Below, piece by piece: positions 46,021 to 55,699 of a stretch of 64,000 nt of DNA (positions are counted from its first letter, which is position 1; every line of letters starts with the position of its first letter). The notes under the pieces were generated by a model. That model saw nothing but the letters and a program-made list of their open reading frames with translations, ran no database searches and was not told the DNA's origin. Made by a program: the position numbers and the translations under genes. Source of the DNA: Paulownia fortunei (lineage: Eukaryota; Streptophyta; Magnoliopsida; Lamiales; Paulowniaceae); the NCBI GenBank assembly GCA_019321725.1, contig CM033114.1, positions 21,097,797 to 21,161,796 of the forward strand, written 5' to 3'.

Positions 46021-46219
46021 TTGTAATATGTATACTGAACGTTTTACTTTAAATTTATAAAATATTATTCGACAATTTAAAATATGTATAAAAAATAAAA
46101 ATAATTTTTAATTATTTATCTGTATGTATATTATATGAATATAATATGAATTTTAAGTAATAATTAAAATTCACGTCAACTTTTCCTTGCATAAATGCAC
46201 AAAAAGATGGGGAGTAATG

Positions 46220-46584
46220 ATGTACCAAATATTAAAATGATATTAATGTCCCTAAAATATCATTAAAATACTAAAAATATTCAAGGATCTGCGTGTTTTT
46301 CATCTTGACCCAACCCGACCCGATCCAAAGTGAGTGAATGGTGTAAAAATTACCTTATGAGGCCTGTATATCAGATATTTATACTGATTGGTTCCCGTAA
46401 ACTGTATAAGTTATGATCCATATGTCATGATCAGGTTGTCTGACATATCTCATCGGTCCATTTCATCGACAGTTAGGAGCTCGAATCGAATCGAGTCAAG
46501 ATGAAAAACACGCAAATTCTTAAATATTTTTAGTATTTTAATAATATTTTAAGGACATTAATATTATTTTAATGTTTGGTACAT
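46220..46584. mobile_element. 365-bp foldback MITE with ~89-bp inverted arms
   Basis: Left arm 46220-46308 and right arm 46496-46584 are reverse complements at ~88-90% identity, from ATGTACCAAA through TTAATGTCC and ATACTAAAAATATT to GCGTGTTTTTCATCTTGA. The GC-richer loop holds CGACCCGATCC. The target duplication was not resolved. Nothing codes for protein. Confidence 0.8.
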
Positions 46585-46719
46585 AGTACCTAATGCTGTG
46601 TTGTCCTATATATATAACCTACTCATTGTGAATCATCAAACATAGCTTGATTAGTATTTTCTAGTAAACAAAGCGCATGAGGCAGCTCTTCCAGAAAACA
46701 TAATAAACATAATAAACAT

Positions 46720-46768
46720 AATAATAATAATAATAATAATAATAATATAATAATAATAATAATAATAA
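46720..46768. repeat. AAT microsatellite
   Basis: An AATAATAAT run, interrupted once by AATATAATA, is preceded by three AATAAACAT units. Simple-sequence repeat. Confidence 0.9.
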
Positions 46769-46819
46769 AATGACTAAATCATCTACTAAAATATTTCAGT
46801 CAATGATTGGTTGGTTTGG

Positions 46820-47260
46820 TACAGAAATTAAACCCCCAGTGGATTCAAAACATTATTCTTATTTAATAATTCTAATCCTCTCCTTTCTTAAATGCATAAT
46901 TAGAACTTAATTCATTATATGAATTAAAAATTTAAGAAGATCACTTCAGTAGAAATTGAAGTTAAAAAACTATCTTGAATAGTTGCTCTTTGTGAATATT
47001 TGTCTTATCTCACTAAGGGCCATTTATTATTTTGCACCATTTGTTATATCACCAACTTAAAAACAATTTTTTTTTGGATTATTCAAATTGATTAATTGTA
47101 TTGTGACAATTTTGCTCTTTGCACGTTCAATTTATATTCTCTTATATGAATAATAATAAATAAAAAAAATTGTATTGACAATATGACATTGTATTGACAT
47201 TCTTGGTAAATTCAATTTTTTAACAAGTTTGGCAACTCATCGAACTCGTGTTTTTCGTGT
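46820..47260 (+). repeat. segmental duplication partner of 37620-38410
   Basis: Same strand and block order as the upstream copy, shorter because 37860-38150 has no counterpart. Also contains a local duplication of AATTA-GAATTAAAAATT near 46890-46930. Confidence 0.75.
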
Positions 47261-47589
47261 TCAAATATATATGGCTTTAATGTGCACATGAAAAAGATAT
47301 GAGAAAACATTGTTGCAAGGATATTTCTGTGTAGATCAAAATCAGAGCATCATATTGAATTCAAGCAAGCAAATTTGCAAGGAGTATATTTTGTGTTTCT
47401 TGTTTTATCAAAAAGAATTCAAAAAGATTTTCATGGAGGCATGAATCCATGAAATAGTCATATATAGGAGCCCTTTTTCTGGTACATATAAGATACTTGT
47501 CTTATTTCTATGAAATGAAGTTTCTAAATAAAGACTTGAAAATCTCTAACCTGATGAGAGGCAGATCTACTGTTTAGGTTTAGAGCACA

Positions 47590-47783
47590 TCAATAATGCA
47601 CGACAAGAACTTGAAGGGCATCATTTCCCCAACTTTGTTGTTCCTCTTGTACCCGTTTGGCTGACTCCACAAGAGATTTGTTCCTGTTCTCAACCTCAAT
47701 CAGTTCAAGTGTTGGAATTTCTCCAATACCATCTGGAATCTCATTTAGACGCCGACAACGATGAAGCAGTAGGCACTGAGGCT
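47590..47783 (-). other. displaced C-terminal coding segment of NLR5
   Basis: In the frame adjacent to the NLR5 reading frame this encodes ~63 residues continuing the last repeat (CLLLHRCRRLNEIPDGIGEI) and ending ALQVLVVHY before TGA. It belongs to NLR5 but is cut off by a one-base frameshift. Confidence 0.75.
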
Positions 47784-50186
47784 TGGGAAGTGGCTACTTT
47801 CAGTTATCCAATGCTGGAGGTCTGATTTCTCAATTAGCAGAAATTTCAGCTGAGGAAACTCTCCCTCAGTTGTTTCCCACTTGTCCCCGTCACAAGCGTA
47901 ATTTCTTAGTTTAAGCACTTGAAGATTAGGCAACGAACCAACAATCGTCATATCTTTCCAGGGAAGTCGCAGACCACTCAAGGTTAACCTTTTCAGCCTC
48001 CTAGGAAAAGCCAGATTAATGTAAGACAACCGAAAATGATAACCAGCATACATACTTAATTTCAACTTTTCAAGTTGATGCAGATATACAAGATTGTTGA
48101 GGTGATAGTCTTCATCATTTTCGTTTCCAGAATAAATGATTCCCAATTTTTTAAGGTTCGGAATCATGTTCAGGATCCTTTCGCTGCATATAAGATTTGT
48201 CACTGCCGAAAGTGTTTGCAGGTTTTCTAGAGCAGAAGTTGATCCTTTTTCCGGGTTGGGTAAGTGACCAGAAGAGGTGAAAAGATGCCTTAACTGTGGC
48301 AACCTCCAAATTTCCAGTGGCAAAAATACAATATCTGAATGAATGATTAAGATTTGAAGATTCTGAAGGTTTGATATGGCTGCAGGAATCCACATGGCAT
48401 TGCGAAAAGCAAGGTACCTTAAATGAAATAGCTCAAATAATTGATCAGGAGGCCACAGAGATACTTCATAACCGAACAAGCTGAAATCACCATTTACCAC
48501 ATCCAATACCCTGAGCAATCTAAAATTTCCCAAAGAGCCTAATGAACCTTCATTTTGCTGGAAGCATATAATAGTACGGATGGTTGAGCCATAAATGTTT
48601 TCAGGGCAAGTTAGATCAGAATGAGCAATACTTACGCGGCGCTGATTTTTTATGCTTTCTTGAAGAACATACCTATCCAGAACAAGTAGAAGAAACTTCT
48701 CTTCCTTAGCTTTTCTTATGCATAAGTCCCGCACGAGATCATGGACGCTGCAAATTTTGATTTTCCCATTAGTCTTCCTCTTGGTGACCAAAACAAGACT
48801 TCTCTTGACAAGATCCTCCAGATACTCTTCTGCTGCCTCTTCACAACTTTTAGGTACACTTGGTTTCAAAAAACCCTCAGCTACCCATAATTTGATGAGT
48901 TTTGAAACACGGATCTCGTAATCTTCTCGAAAGCCTCCCATGTATAAGAAACATGGCCTCAAATGATGAGGCAAGTGGGTGTAACTCAAAGATAGTATCT
49001 TTGCAAACTGCCCATCTTTTGTAGCAATAGCTGAATTTATATTTCTTGCAATTTCCTCCCACGAAGCTCGAGTCTTACTGACCGTGGATAGGAGTCCTGC
49101 AATCACCACAATTGCAAGGGGTAGTCCTCTGCAGCTTCTTGCAATCTCCTTTCCAATGTCTTCCAATTCAGGAGGACAATTTTGGTGTTTGAACACCTTC
49201 TGCCGAAGCAGATTCCAACTTTGATCCTCATCCATGAAACGCATCTCGTAAATGGGGCTACAAGAGTCGGCATAAGTAGCCACATCTAATAGCCTTGTGG
49301 TTAACATGACTCGACTCCCATTATGGTCATCAGGAAATATCATCTTTACATCATCCCAAGCCTTTGTACTCCACATATCATCCATTACAATGAGATACCT
49401 CATACCCTTTAAACTTCTATACACATCTTCTGCTATTGAGTCATTGCTCTGTCGAGATCCTTCTGCCATTGATTCATTGCTCTGTCCAAATCTTTCTGCG
49501 TTCAACTCTTTCAGGGAAACTAAGAGGCCTGAAAGAATTTCTTGTGCACTATAATCTTGTGATACTGCGATCCAAACACGAATATGAAAATACTCCACAA
49601 TTAATGGATCGTCATAAGCATTTCTAGCAAGAGTAGTCTTACCAATACCTCCCATACCAAAGATTGGGATGACTTGGAGTTTGGATGATTCTCCACAAAG
49701 CCGAGCCTTTATTGCTATCAAATCATCATCAAAACCAACCATATCTTTTTGGCTGGTGGATGCAAGTCTTGATGATGAAGTAGCAGCAGGAGAATCACCG
49801 AGTTGTACGTTTTTTATTCTGAAGCTATTCTTGATGTCCATCACCTCTCCAGCGATTGCATCAATTTCCTTTGTTACTTTTTTCAGCTGGTGTTTAAACT
49901 CAATTTTTGTCGGTCCAACAGTCGACTTGATCAATCTATAACGTGACATAATATGTTCCGACAAAAGACATTCAATTATATCTTCTGCTTCTTTTGCTAC
50001 GTCCCTGATTCGTCTTTCCAAACTGTTGGCTTTCCCTGGAAAATCTTCGAGAAACAATTGCAAGAAAACGACGTGTTCATGGAGAGATCTAATTTGTTGT
50101 TTCTCATGAAGAGAAATGAAATATTGATCACGATTCAGGATGTGGTCTATGGTTTGTGCAAGTGAAACAAGAGCTGAATAAGCCAT
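47745..50186 (-). CDS. NLR5: CC-NB-LRR, late-blight R1-like, frameshifted C-terminus
   Basis: A single-exon minus-strand NLR of a different clade from NLR1-4. Its wording matches plant proteins annotated as putative late blight resistance protein homologues (R1A/R1B). The 813-aa frame has a coiled coil with EAEDIIECLL, P-loop GMGGIGKTT at 177-185, kinase-2 YLIVMDDMW, CRGLPLAIVV, FLYMGGFREDYEI, a canonical SVHDLVRDL (VHD 481-483) and leucine-rich repeats to the end. The last ~12 residues, after SSHFPSL, are out of family. One base up or down near 47775-47783 opens a frame that runs to a TGA at 47590-47592 with a typical R1-like ending (LNEIPDGIGEIPTLELIEV). The gene is therefore either truncated by a recent frameshift or affected by a base error. 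It converges on NLR4. Confidence 0.85.
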   Translation of the reverse strand: MAYSALVSLAQTIDHILNRDQYFISLHEKQQIRSLHEHVVFLQLFLEDFPGKANSLERRIRDVAKEAEDIIECLLSEHIMSRYRLIKSTVGPTKIEFKHQLKKVTKEIDAIAGEVMDIKNSFRIKNVQLGDSPAATSSSRLASTSQKDMVGFDDDLIAIKARLCGESSKLQVIPIFGMGGIGKTTLARNAYDDPLIVEYFHIRVWIAVSQDYSAQEILSGLLVSLKELNAERFGQSNESMAEGSRQSNDSIAEDVYRSLKGMRYLIVMDDMWSTKAWDDVKMIFPDDHNGSRVMLTTRLLDVATYADSCSPIYEMRFMDEDQSWNLLRQKVFKHQNCPPELEDIGKEIARSCRGLPLAIVVIAGLLSTVSKTRASWEEIARNINSAIATKDGQFAKILSLSYTHLPHHLRPCFLYMGGFREDYEIRVSKLIKLWVAEGFLKPSVPKSCEEAAEEYLEDLVKRSLVLVTKRKTNGKIKICSVHDLVRDLCIRKAKEEKFLLLVLDRYVLQESIKNQRRVSIAHSDLTCPENIYGSTIRTIICFQQNEGSLGSLGNFRLLRVLDVVNGDFSLFGYEVSLWPPDQLFELFHLRYLAFRNAMWIPAAISNLQNLQILIIHSDIVFLPLEIWRLPQLRHLFTSSGHLPNPEKGSTSALENLQTLSAVTNLICSERILNMIPNLKKLGIIYSGNENDEDYHLNNLVYLHQLEKLKLSMYAGYHFRLSYINLAFPRRLKRLTLSGLRLPWKDMTIVGSLPNLQVLKLRNYACDGDKWETTEGEFPQLKFLLIEKSDLQHWITESSHFPSLSAYCFIVVGV

Positions 50187-51026
50187 CTGTGATATTCACA
50201 AATAAACTTTTTTACAAGATATTGCAAAATCAAATGAAAGGAAGATTAAACAAGAGGGGTAGCTTTGATCAACTATGAAGACGTCGTGGATACCGACAAA
50301 AGCAAGCATATTAGTCAATTGGTCTTATTTTATATCTTTGGTGGCCCCAAAATCAAAGAAGAAAAGGAGTACAAATGTGACATCTGAATAACTAAATTAT
50401 CCTAAAATCATGTCCGATAATTAATGTATCTTTCATCATCCTAAAATTGTCAAAACATAAAATTCAATCAATTAAAAACTTTTAAGTATTCAAATTCAAA
50501 CACACTCAAATCCACCAAATTAGGTAAACCCGTTAAATCCACTTTATAATTTAAAAAAATTAAAAATTATATTTTTTAAAAAACAATATTATTAAAAAAA
50601 ATTAGAAATCTATTTGTCAAAAAATATAACAGATAAACAAATATAATAATTTTTTTAAAAAAAAATAATAATGGGTCAGGTCTAAAAATAGAAACATAAA
50701 TCCTGATCCAAACCACTTATCATATTAAAATTCATCTCAAGCCGTACAAATTCAAATTTGGATTATTGTCATTTTTATTCACTTGACAAACAATAATGAC
50801 ACGCTTTATTATCTACTTATAAAATGGAATTTAGTTCATAACAATAATGACACGCTTTATTATCTACTTATAATGGAATTTAGTTCATAAGGAATTTTGT
50901 AAATACATGAAAGCCAATACAGTAATATATACTATAATCCTAGTGGTAGAAAATTATCAATATATGAAAGATACATATAATAAATTCCTAGTTACTATGA
51001 GATGCAACATATTTTTTATTGTATTC

Positions 51027-51063
<37 letters not shown>

Positions 51064-51339
51064 TGACATGAACAAATTAGAGAACATTATTTATAAACAC
51101 AAAAAAAAAAAATTAACAGACTCTAATATTTTTATGTTTTTCTCAAATTTTCAACATTAAATGACAACTTTTAAAATATATAAATATACATGCATATATG
51201 AATGCATGCATAAATGCATGCATGTACACATACTCACTGACAATTATACTTCCTCGAGTCTATTTATTTCTTAGCTCTTGTTAACTTTTTTTAGTAGTTA
51301 CTTTTCTTCGTTACTAATTTTCTAATTATATATATATAT
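50187..51339. other. NLR5 upstream region with simple repeats
   Basis: Expected promoter of NLR5 lies just right of 50186. A 51-bp unit starting CAATAATGACACGCTTTATT is duplicated in tandem (50791-50841, 50842-50889). An ATT microsatellite occupies 51027-51063, and AT-rich GCATGCAT words lie near 51195-51225. A short AT run sits at 51328-51350. Confidence 0.6.
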
Positions 51340-51540
51340 ATATATATATTCAGGCATTCAAAATTTACTATCTAATTAATTTTTGGAGTGAATGTTCACC
51401 CCAAAGATATCTGGGTCGGCAATTCAATTGCATGATGTCCACAATATACACATATTTAGATCGACAATTCGATATATAACTCCTATTTAAAACAACAACA
51501 TACTTGAACCCAACTCTCAAGCAACCCTTTTAAAATTATA
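51340..51540 (-). repeat. SINE-like element, copy B (partial)
   Basis: Shares with 366-500 the blocks ATT-AAAATTTAC, ATCGACAATTCGATAT, ACTC-AAGCAACC and TTTTAAAATT. The box-B end is missing or diverged. A partial or decayed copy. Confidence 0.5.
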
Positions 51541-54500
51541 GAAAAAATCAAATTATTGAATTCCCCGTTATACATATACGGGGGTTGTTAGAGAGCCGGC
51601 CATTGTGACTTTTCATTAGAAATTCCTGTCTACTTATATCTTTGGTAATATTTTATATAAAGGTACTATTTGAAGAATAATGTTGCCCACTAAATCATGT
51701 GAACAACCAAATTTTATACTAAAAATATTTCATTATTTTAACCTCAATTATTAGCTGCACCTATCACTATGAATTTTATACTATTCTAATTATAAAGTAA
51801 CACTGTAGATTCACAATAGTGTGGGGATATATCATTGCTTACATATATGTGTGGTTGAATGGTGAGGAAATTTGCAAAAAAAAAATTGAAATTTATAAAA
51901 AAAAATCAAAAAAGTTAATTACAAGAGTTTTGATGCTAAATAAAAATTAATAATTATGTCATATGGTTTAAAAGTTAGCATAAATATTAGATTATATGAT
52001 TATACTACATAGATTCTTTGAGAATTTAAATTTACATAGTTGTATTTCATTCATTTTTAGAAATTTCTTCATTGTAGGATAAATAAATATATAAGTTATT
52101 GAGTAACAATTTTAAATAATAAATTATTTGGTTAAGTAAAAAAAAGACTAAAATATTTTTGATCCTTTATTAGTTAAAAAATTTAATGAATACAAAAAGA
52201 GAAATTACAAATTCGAATTTTCACTAAAGTGCATTTGAATAAGTGAAAAATATGATGGGCTTCTATGATTTTTTATTTATTTTATGTGATATACTGATCA
52301 TACATGAAAAAATAAATTTGCAAATTGATTGTGAAATATTTCTCATAAATACAGATTAATCTACAATGGTTGCATCAATTTATTTTTCAAACAATCTTTT
52401 AGAAAAAAAAAATCTAAACTAAGTAGGGTGTCAACTAAATTTAACAATATAACTATGCTAATGATTTTTAAAGTTAAAACAAAACTCATTCTATATAAGA
52501 TGATTTATGAGTAATAAACATATGTAAGTGAAACTATATGACATGTTTATTTAGGTTAAGAATGAGCCTCTTCCATAATAGTATTATTTCTTTTGAGTTT
52601 AAAAGGACAACAATTATTAAGCATATATATTAAACATTAAAATTAATTTAAGAAAAAATATTTTTGAGAAAAAATATGTGAAAGTTGATTTGAAGAGAAT
52701 TTTAGCATTTTTCTTATAAAACACAATCAATATAGAAGTCTACATGAGAAATTGTTCATCTATTTCTGAAAATTTAGGTATCATATACAAAACTTGGGAT
52801 GAAATTTGGACTAAATGTACAAAATTTTAATATATACTATATGTGAATCGGTAACCCACATTTCAAATGATCAAAATAAAAGTATATCAAGCTACGGGAC
52901 TAAAAATACATTTTTGTCTATATATTCATATACCAATAAAATCAATAAAAAAAATTATGAAGTTCAACATATATATGAAGTCTTTTTCGGTTATGAAAAT
53001 CAATAAAAAAAAATTTACAGCAATTTGTTCTTTGTGCCTTATAATTGCTTAAGATATCTGAAAATATATGAAATTCATTAAACAAATGTTTCATTTATTT
53101 TCACATTACTTTCATTTTATTGAAACTTTTAATTGATATCGATTTACATTAAGTTTTAATAAAATTAACTTACAATCAAAGTAATAGAAAAAAAAAGCAT
53201 ATACTGATACTCTTTTATTCATGACTTCATTTCATTGGGAAAAGTAAATCAAAAAATTATAAGAATTGGGAAAATAGTAAATATGAGGAAGATTATCAAT
53301 AGGTCTCAATTCTAGCAAATAAATTTAGATAAAAAGCGAAAACAAATCCAATATAATGTCATATTTGTCTAGATTTTTTGTACTATTAACTTATCAATAA
53401 CACATAATTGCAATGATAATATTAAGATAAGACTATAATTTACAAAATTGTTTTTTTAATGGGATGTTTAATTTGATGCCAATCCACCCCCAAAATATAA
53501 AGACCTAAGATAAGCTTCTACTCTAATCAAAATTCTCGATTCGGTTTGATCAACCAACGATTTTTATTTTAGATTGATTTTATTCCAGATTAGCTTTTAT
53601 TTTAATCTAATATTGTTGGAAAATATGGGACATTAACTTGATAGTTATTCGTAATTAAATTGTACAAAAATTAAGATTGACAATATTAATACTATAATAT
53701 ATGGTGAGTATTAATATATGGTCCATATGTAATTTGACTAGAAAATTGTTCAAATCAATCAAGTTTCATTTAGATATACCTTGAAAACTAAATTAAAATT
53801 GAATATGCATGTTGAAAAAAAGTAACAAAATGAAAAAATAAATATATTTAAGTAGATCAATTTTTTTAGTTAAACTTAAGCATAACACAAAATTCTGCAA
53901 CTCATTCAACAATGTATATAGGACAATCAAACTGCTTCTACAAATATTGCAACCTTGTAAAAATTAATTTTAGACCTCCTATAGGAATCAAGTTTTTTAG
54001 TGTATCTATATATATTAAAAACTTAACTTTATAGGATAACAATTTTAAGTTAAATATAGAAATATACTCAATCATTCATGTGCAACGCTCGTACACTTTA
54101 TTAATGATATGAAACATGTAGATTTTAAATTAATTTCTAACACTCCTTTTCATCTCATAAATCACATAATAAATATATATCATTCGCCTTATCATTCGAA
54201 TTTAACCATATTTAATTTTTTTCCTATTTTTAGTTGGCCTTTTTACTATCTGGTTAAAGCCACACTTTTTCTTTTTCATTTGTATTTCATTATTTAGATT
54301 TACAATACGTGTTTATAACATAAATTATATTTAAATAATTAACAATATATATGTATTTTATAAATGCGCCGTAATAATGAAATACAAAATGGAATAAAAT
54401 AAATGGAACAAGATATTTGAACCTCATTCACCCGTTGCCTTCCTATTTTCTTGTAGGAATCAAAGGAAGAAGCTTTGGTTTTCCACCCTCCATTCCCCAA

Positions 54501-54628
54501 ACCAAAAAAACCTTTCATGCGTTCCCTCCCTTCGCTTCCCGGCCCGTCGTCCCACAAGACGGCAACAGGTATCACCTTTTCTCCACCATCTTGCGGCAGC
54601 TGCCACCACATCGGCAACCACAATAACC
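51541..54628. other. AT-rich gene desert
   Basis: Three kilobases of strongly AT-rich sequence with only short frames of no family. The final ~200 bp, CT-rich and less AT-biased (54417-54628), probably hold the 5' leader of the first C2 gene. Confidence 0.5.
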
Positions 54629-55699
54629 ATGTCGCTTCAAGCTCCTTTCAGACTCCTGGAAATCAACATTATTTCAGCACAAGATCTTCCACCAGTGTCC
54701 AAAATGCTGCGCACGTTTGCGGTCGCCTACGTGCACCCTGACCACAAATTGACCACAAGGATCGACCACCAGGGCCACACGAACCCGACGTGGAACTACA
54801 AGATAGTTTTTCATGTCGACGACAGGTTCTTAAAGCAGGAATCGTCGGCTGTGACAATAGAAATCTACAACCTGGCCTGGTTGCGTGACCTCCCCATCGG
54901 CACCACCCGCATGCTCATCAACAATCTCTCCCCACCTCTGCATAAAAACCCGGCCTTCCGACGTGTTGCTCTTCAGATATGTCGCCCGTCAGGCCATTTG
55001 CAGGGAACTCTGAATCTTGGCGTCCAGCTTGTAGACAACACCATTCCTGGCAGTGAAATAAGCCTTTTCTCAATGAGAAATGATGAACAACTGGATGATG
55101 AAGATGAAGTTCAAGATCAGAACAAAGAAGGAAACGATTCCGTCTGGGAAGAAGCTTTCCAGGACCAAGAGAAGAATCCAGGAGCCCAAATCACGTCCAT
55201 GAATGAGAGCATTTGTACCACCCCGGAAAGCAGAATAACAAACAGGGCCGAACCTGACCACGAAACAAAAACTGTTGTTACCTCGTGTGGCTCCTTTTTC
55301 TCTGTCATGCGGCCTTTACCATCAGAGGTGGCTGCAGACCTGCAAAAGGGGTTCTATTCCACGGAATGGAATGATTACGGGAGCTCAATTTTCGAGGACT
55401 GGACGGAACTAGGCGATAAAAGAGATGATAATGTGGAGAAATCAAAAAACGTGCAATGGCCGATAGAGGATCAAATTCTACTGACAACTGATAAGAAACC
55501 GGACGTTCATCGGACGAAGCGATCCGGCAAGAAAAAAGGGCTGTTTTCTTGTTTTGGAAATGCATATGGATTCCAGTTCAGCTTCATTTGCGGGTCCAAG
55601 GCACTGAAGAAGAAGAAGAAGAAGAGCAGAAATGTAAACAAACAAAATGTTCAATTCATGACCCTTCCAGAGGAAAACCTACGCAGGTTTTATGTCTGA
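54629..55699 (+). CDS. C2-domain protein 1 (plant CaLB/SRC2-like), 356 aa
   Basis: Single-exon gene. An N-terminal C2 domain (about residues 6-135) starts FRLLEINIISAQDL; such domains bind membranes or proteins. The usual Asp ligands are largely missing: loop 1 reads PPVSKMLRTFAV instead of the SDPY type, and the later NPTWND position is NPTWNY, so calcium binding is doubtful. An acidic linker (DDEDEVQDQ) follows. Then come two short blocks shared with its two paralogues, PSEVAADL and GSSIFEDWTE. At 304-323 is the hallmark GLFSCFGNAYGF-FSFICG, followed by a polylysine stretch. The start codon is chosen because the C2 begins within six residues of it, as in the third paralogue. Role unknown; membrane association is likely. 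Confidence 0.85.
   Translation: MSLQAPFRLLEINIISAQDLPPVSKMLRTFAVAYVHPDHKLTTRIDHQGHTNPTWNYKIVFHVDDRFLKQESSAVTIEIYNLAWLRDLPIGTTRMLINNLSPPLHKNPAFRRVALQICRPSGHLQGTLNLGVQLVDNTIPGSEISLFSMRNDEQLDDEDEVQDQNKEGNDSVWEEAFQDQEKNPGAQITSMNESICTTPESRITNRAEPDHETKTVVTSCGSFFSVMRPLPSEVAADLQKGFYSTEWNDYGSSIFEDWTELGDKRDDNVEKSKNVQWPIEDQILLTTDKKPDVHRTKRSGKKKGLFSCFGNAYGFQFSFICGSKALKKKKKKSRNVNKQNVQFMTLPEENLRRFYV

Noticed and set aside
47745..50186. NLR4-NLR5 as a paired sensor-executor module
   Set aside because: Known NLR pairs are usually head-to-head with a shared promoter. These two converge and are ~3.8 kb apart, with no integrated domain in NLR5.
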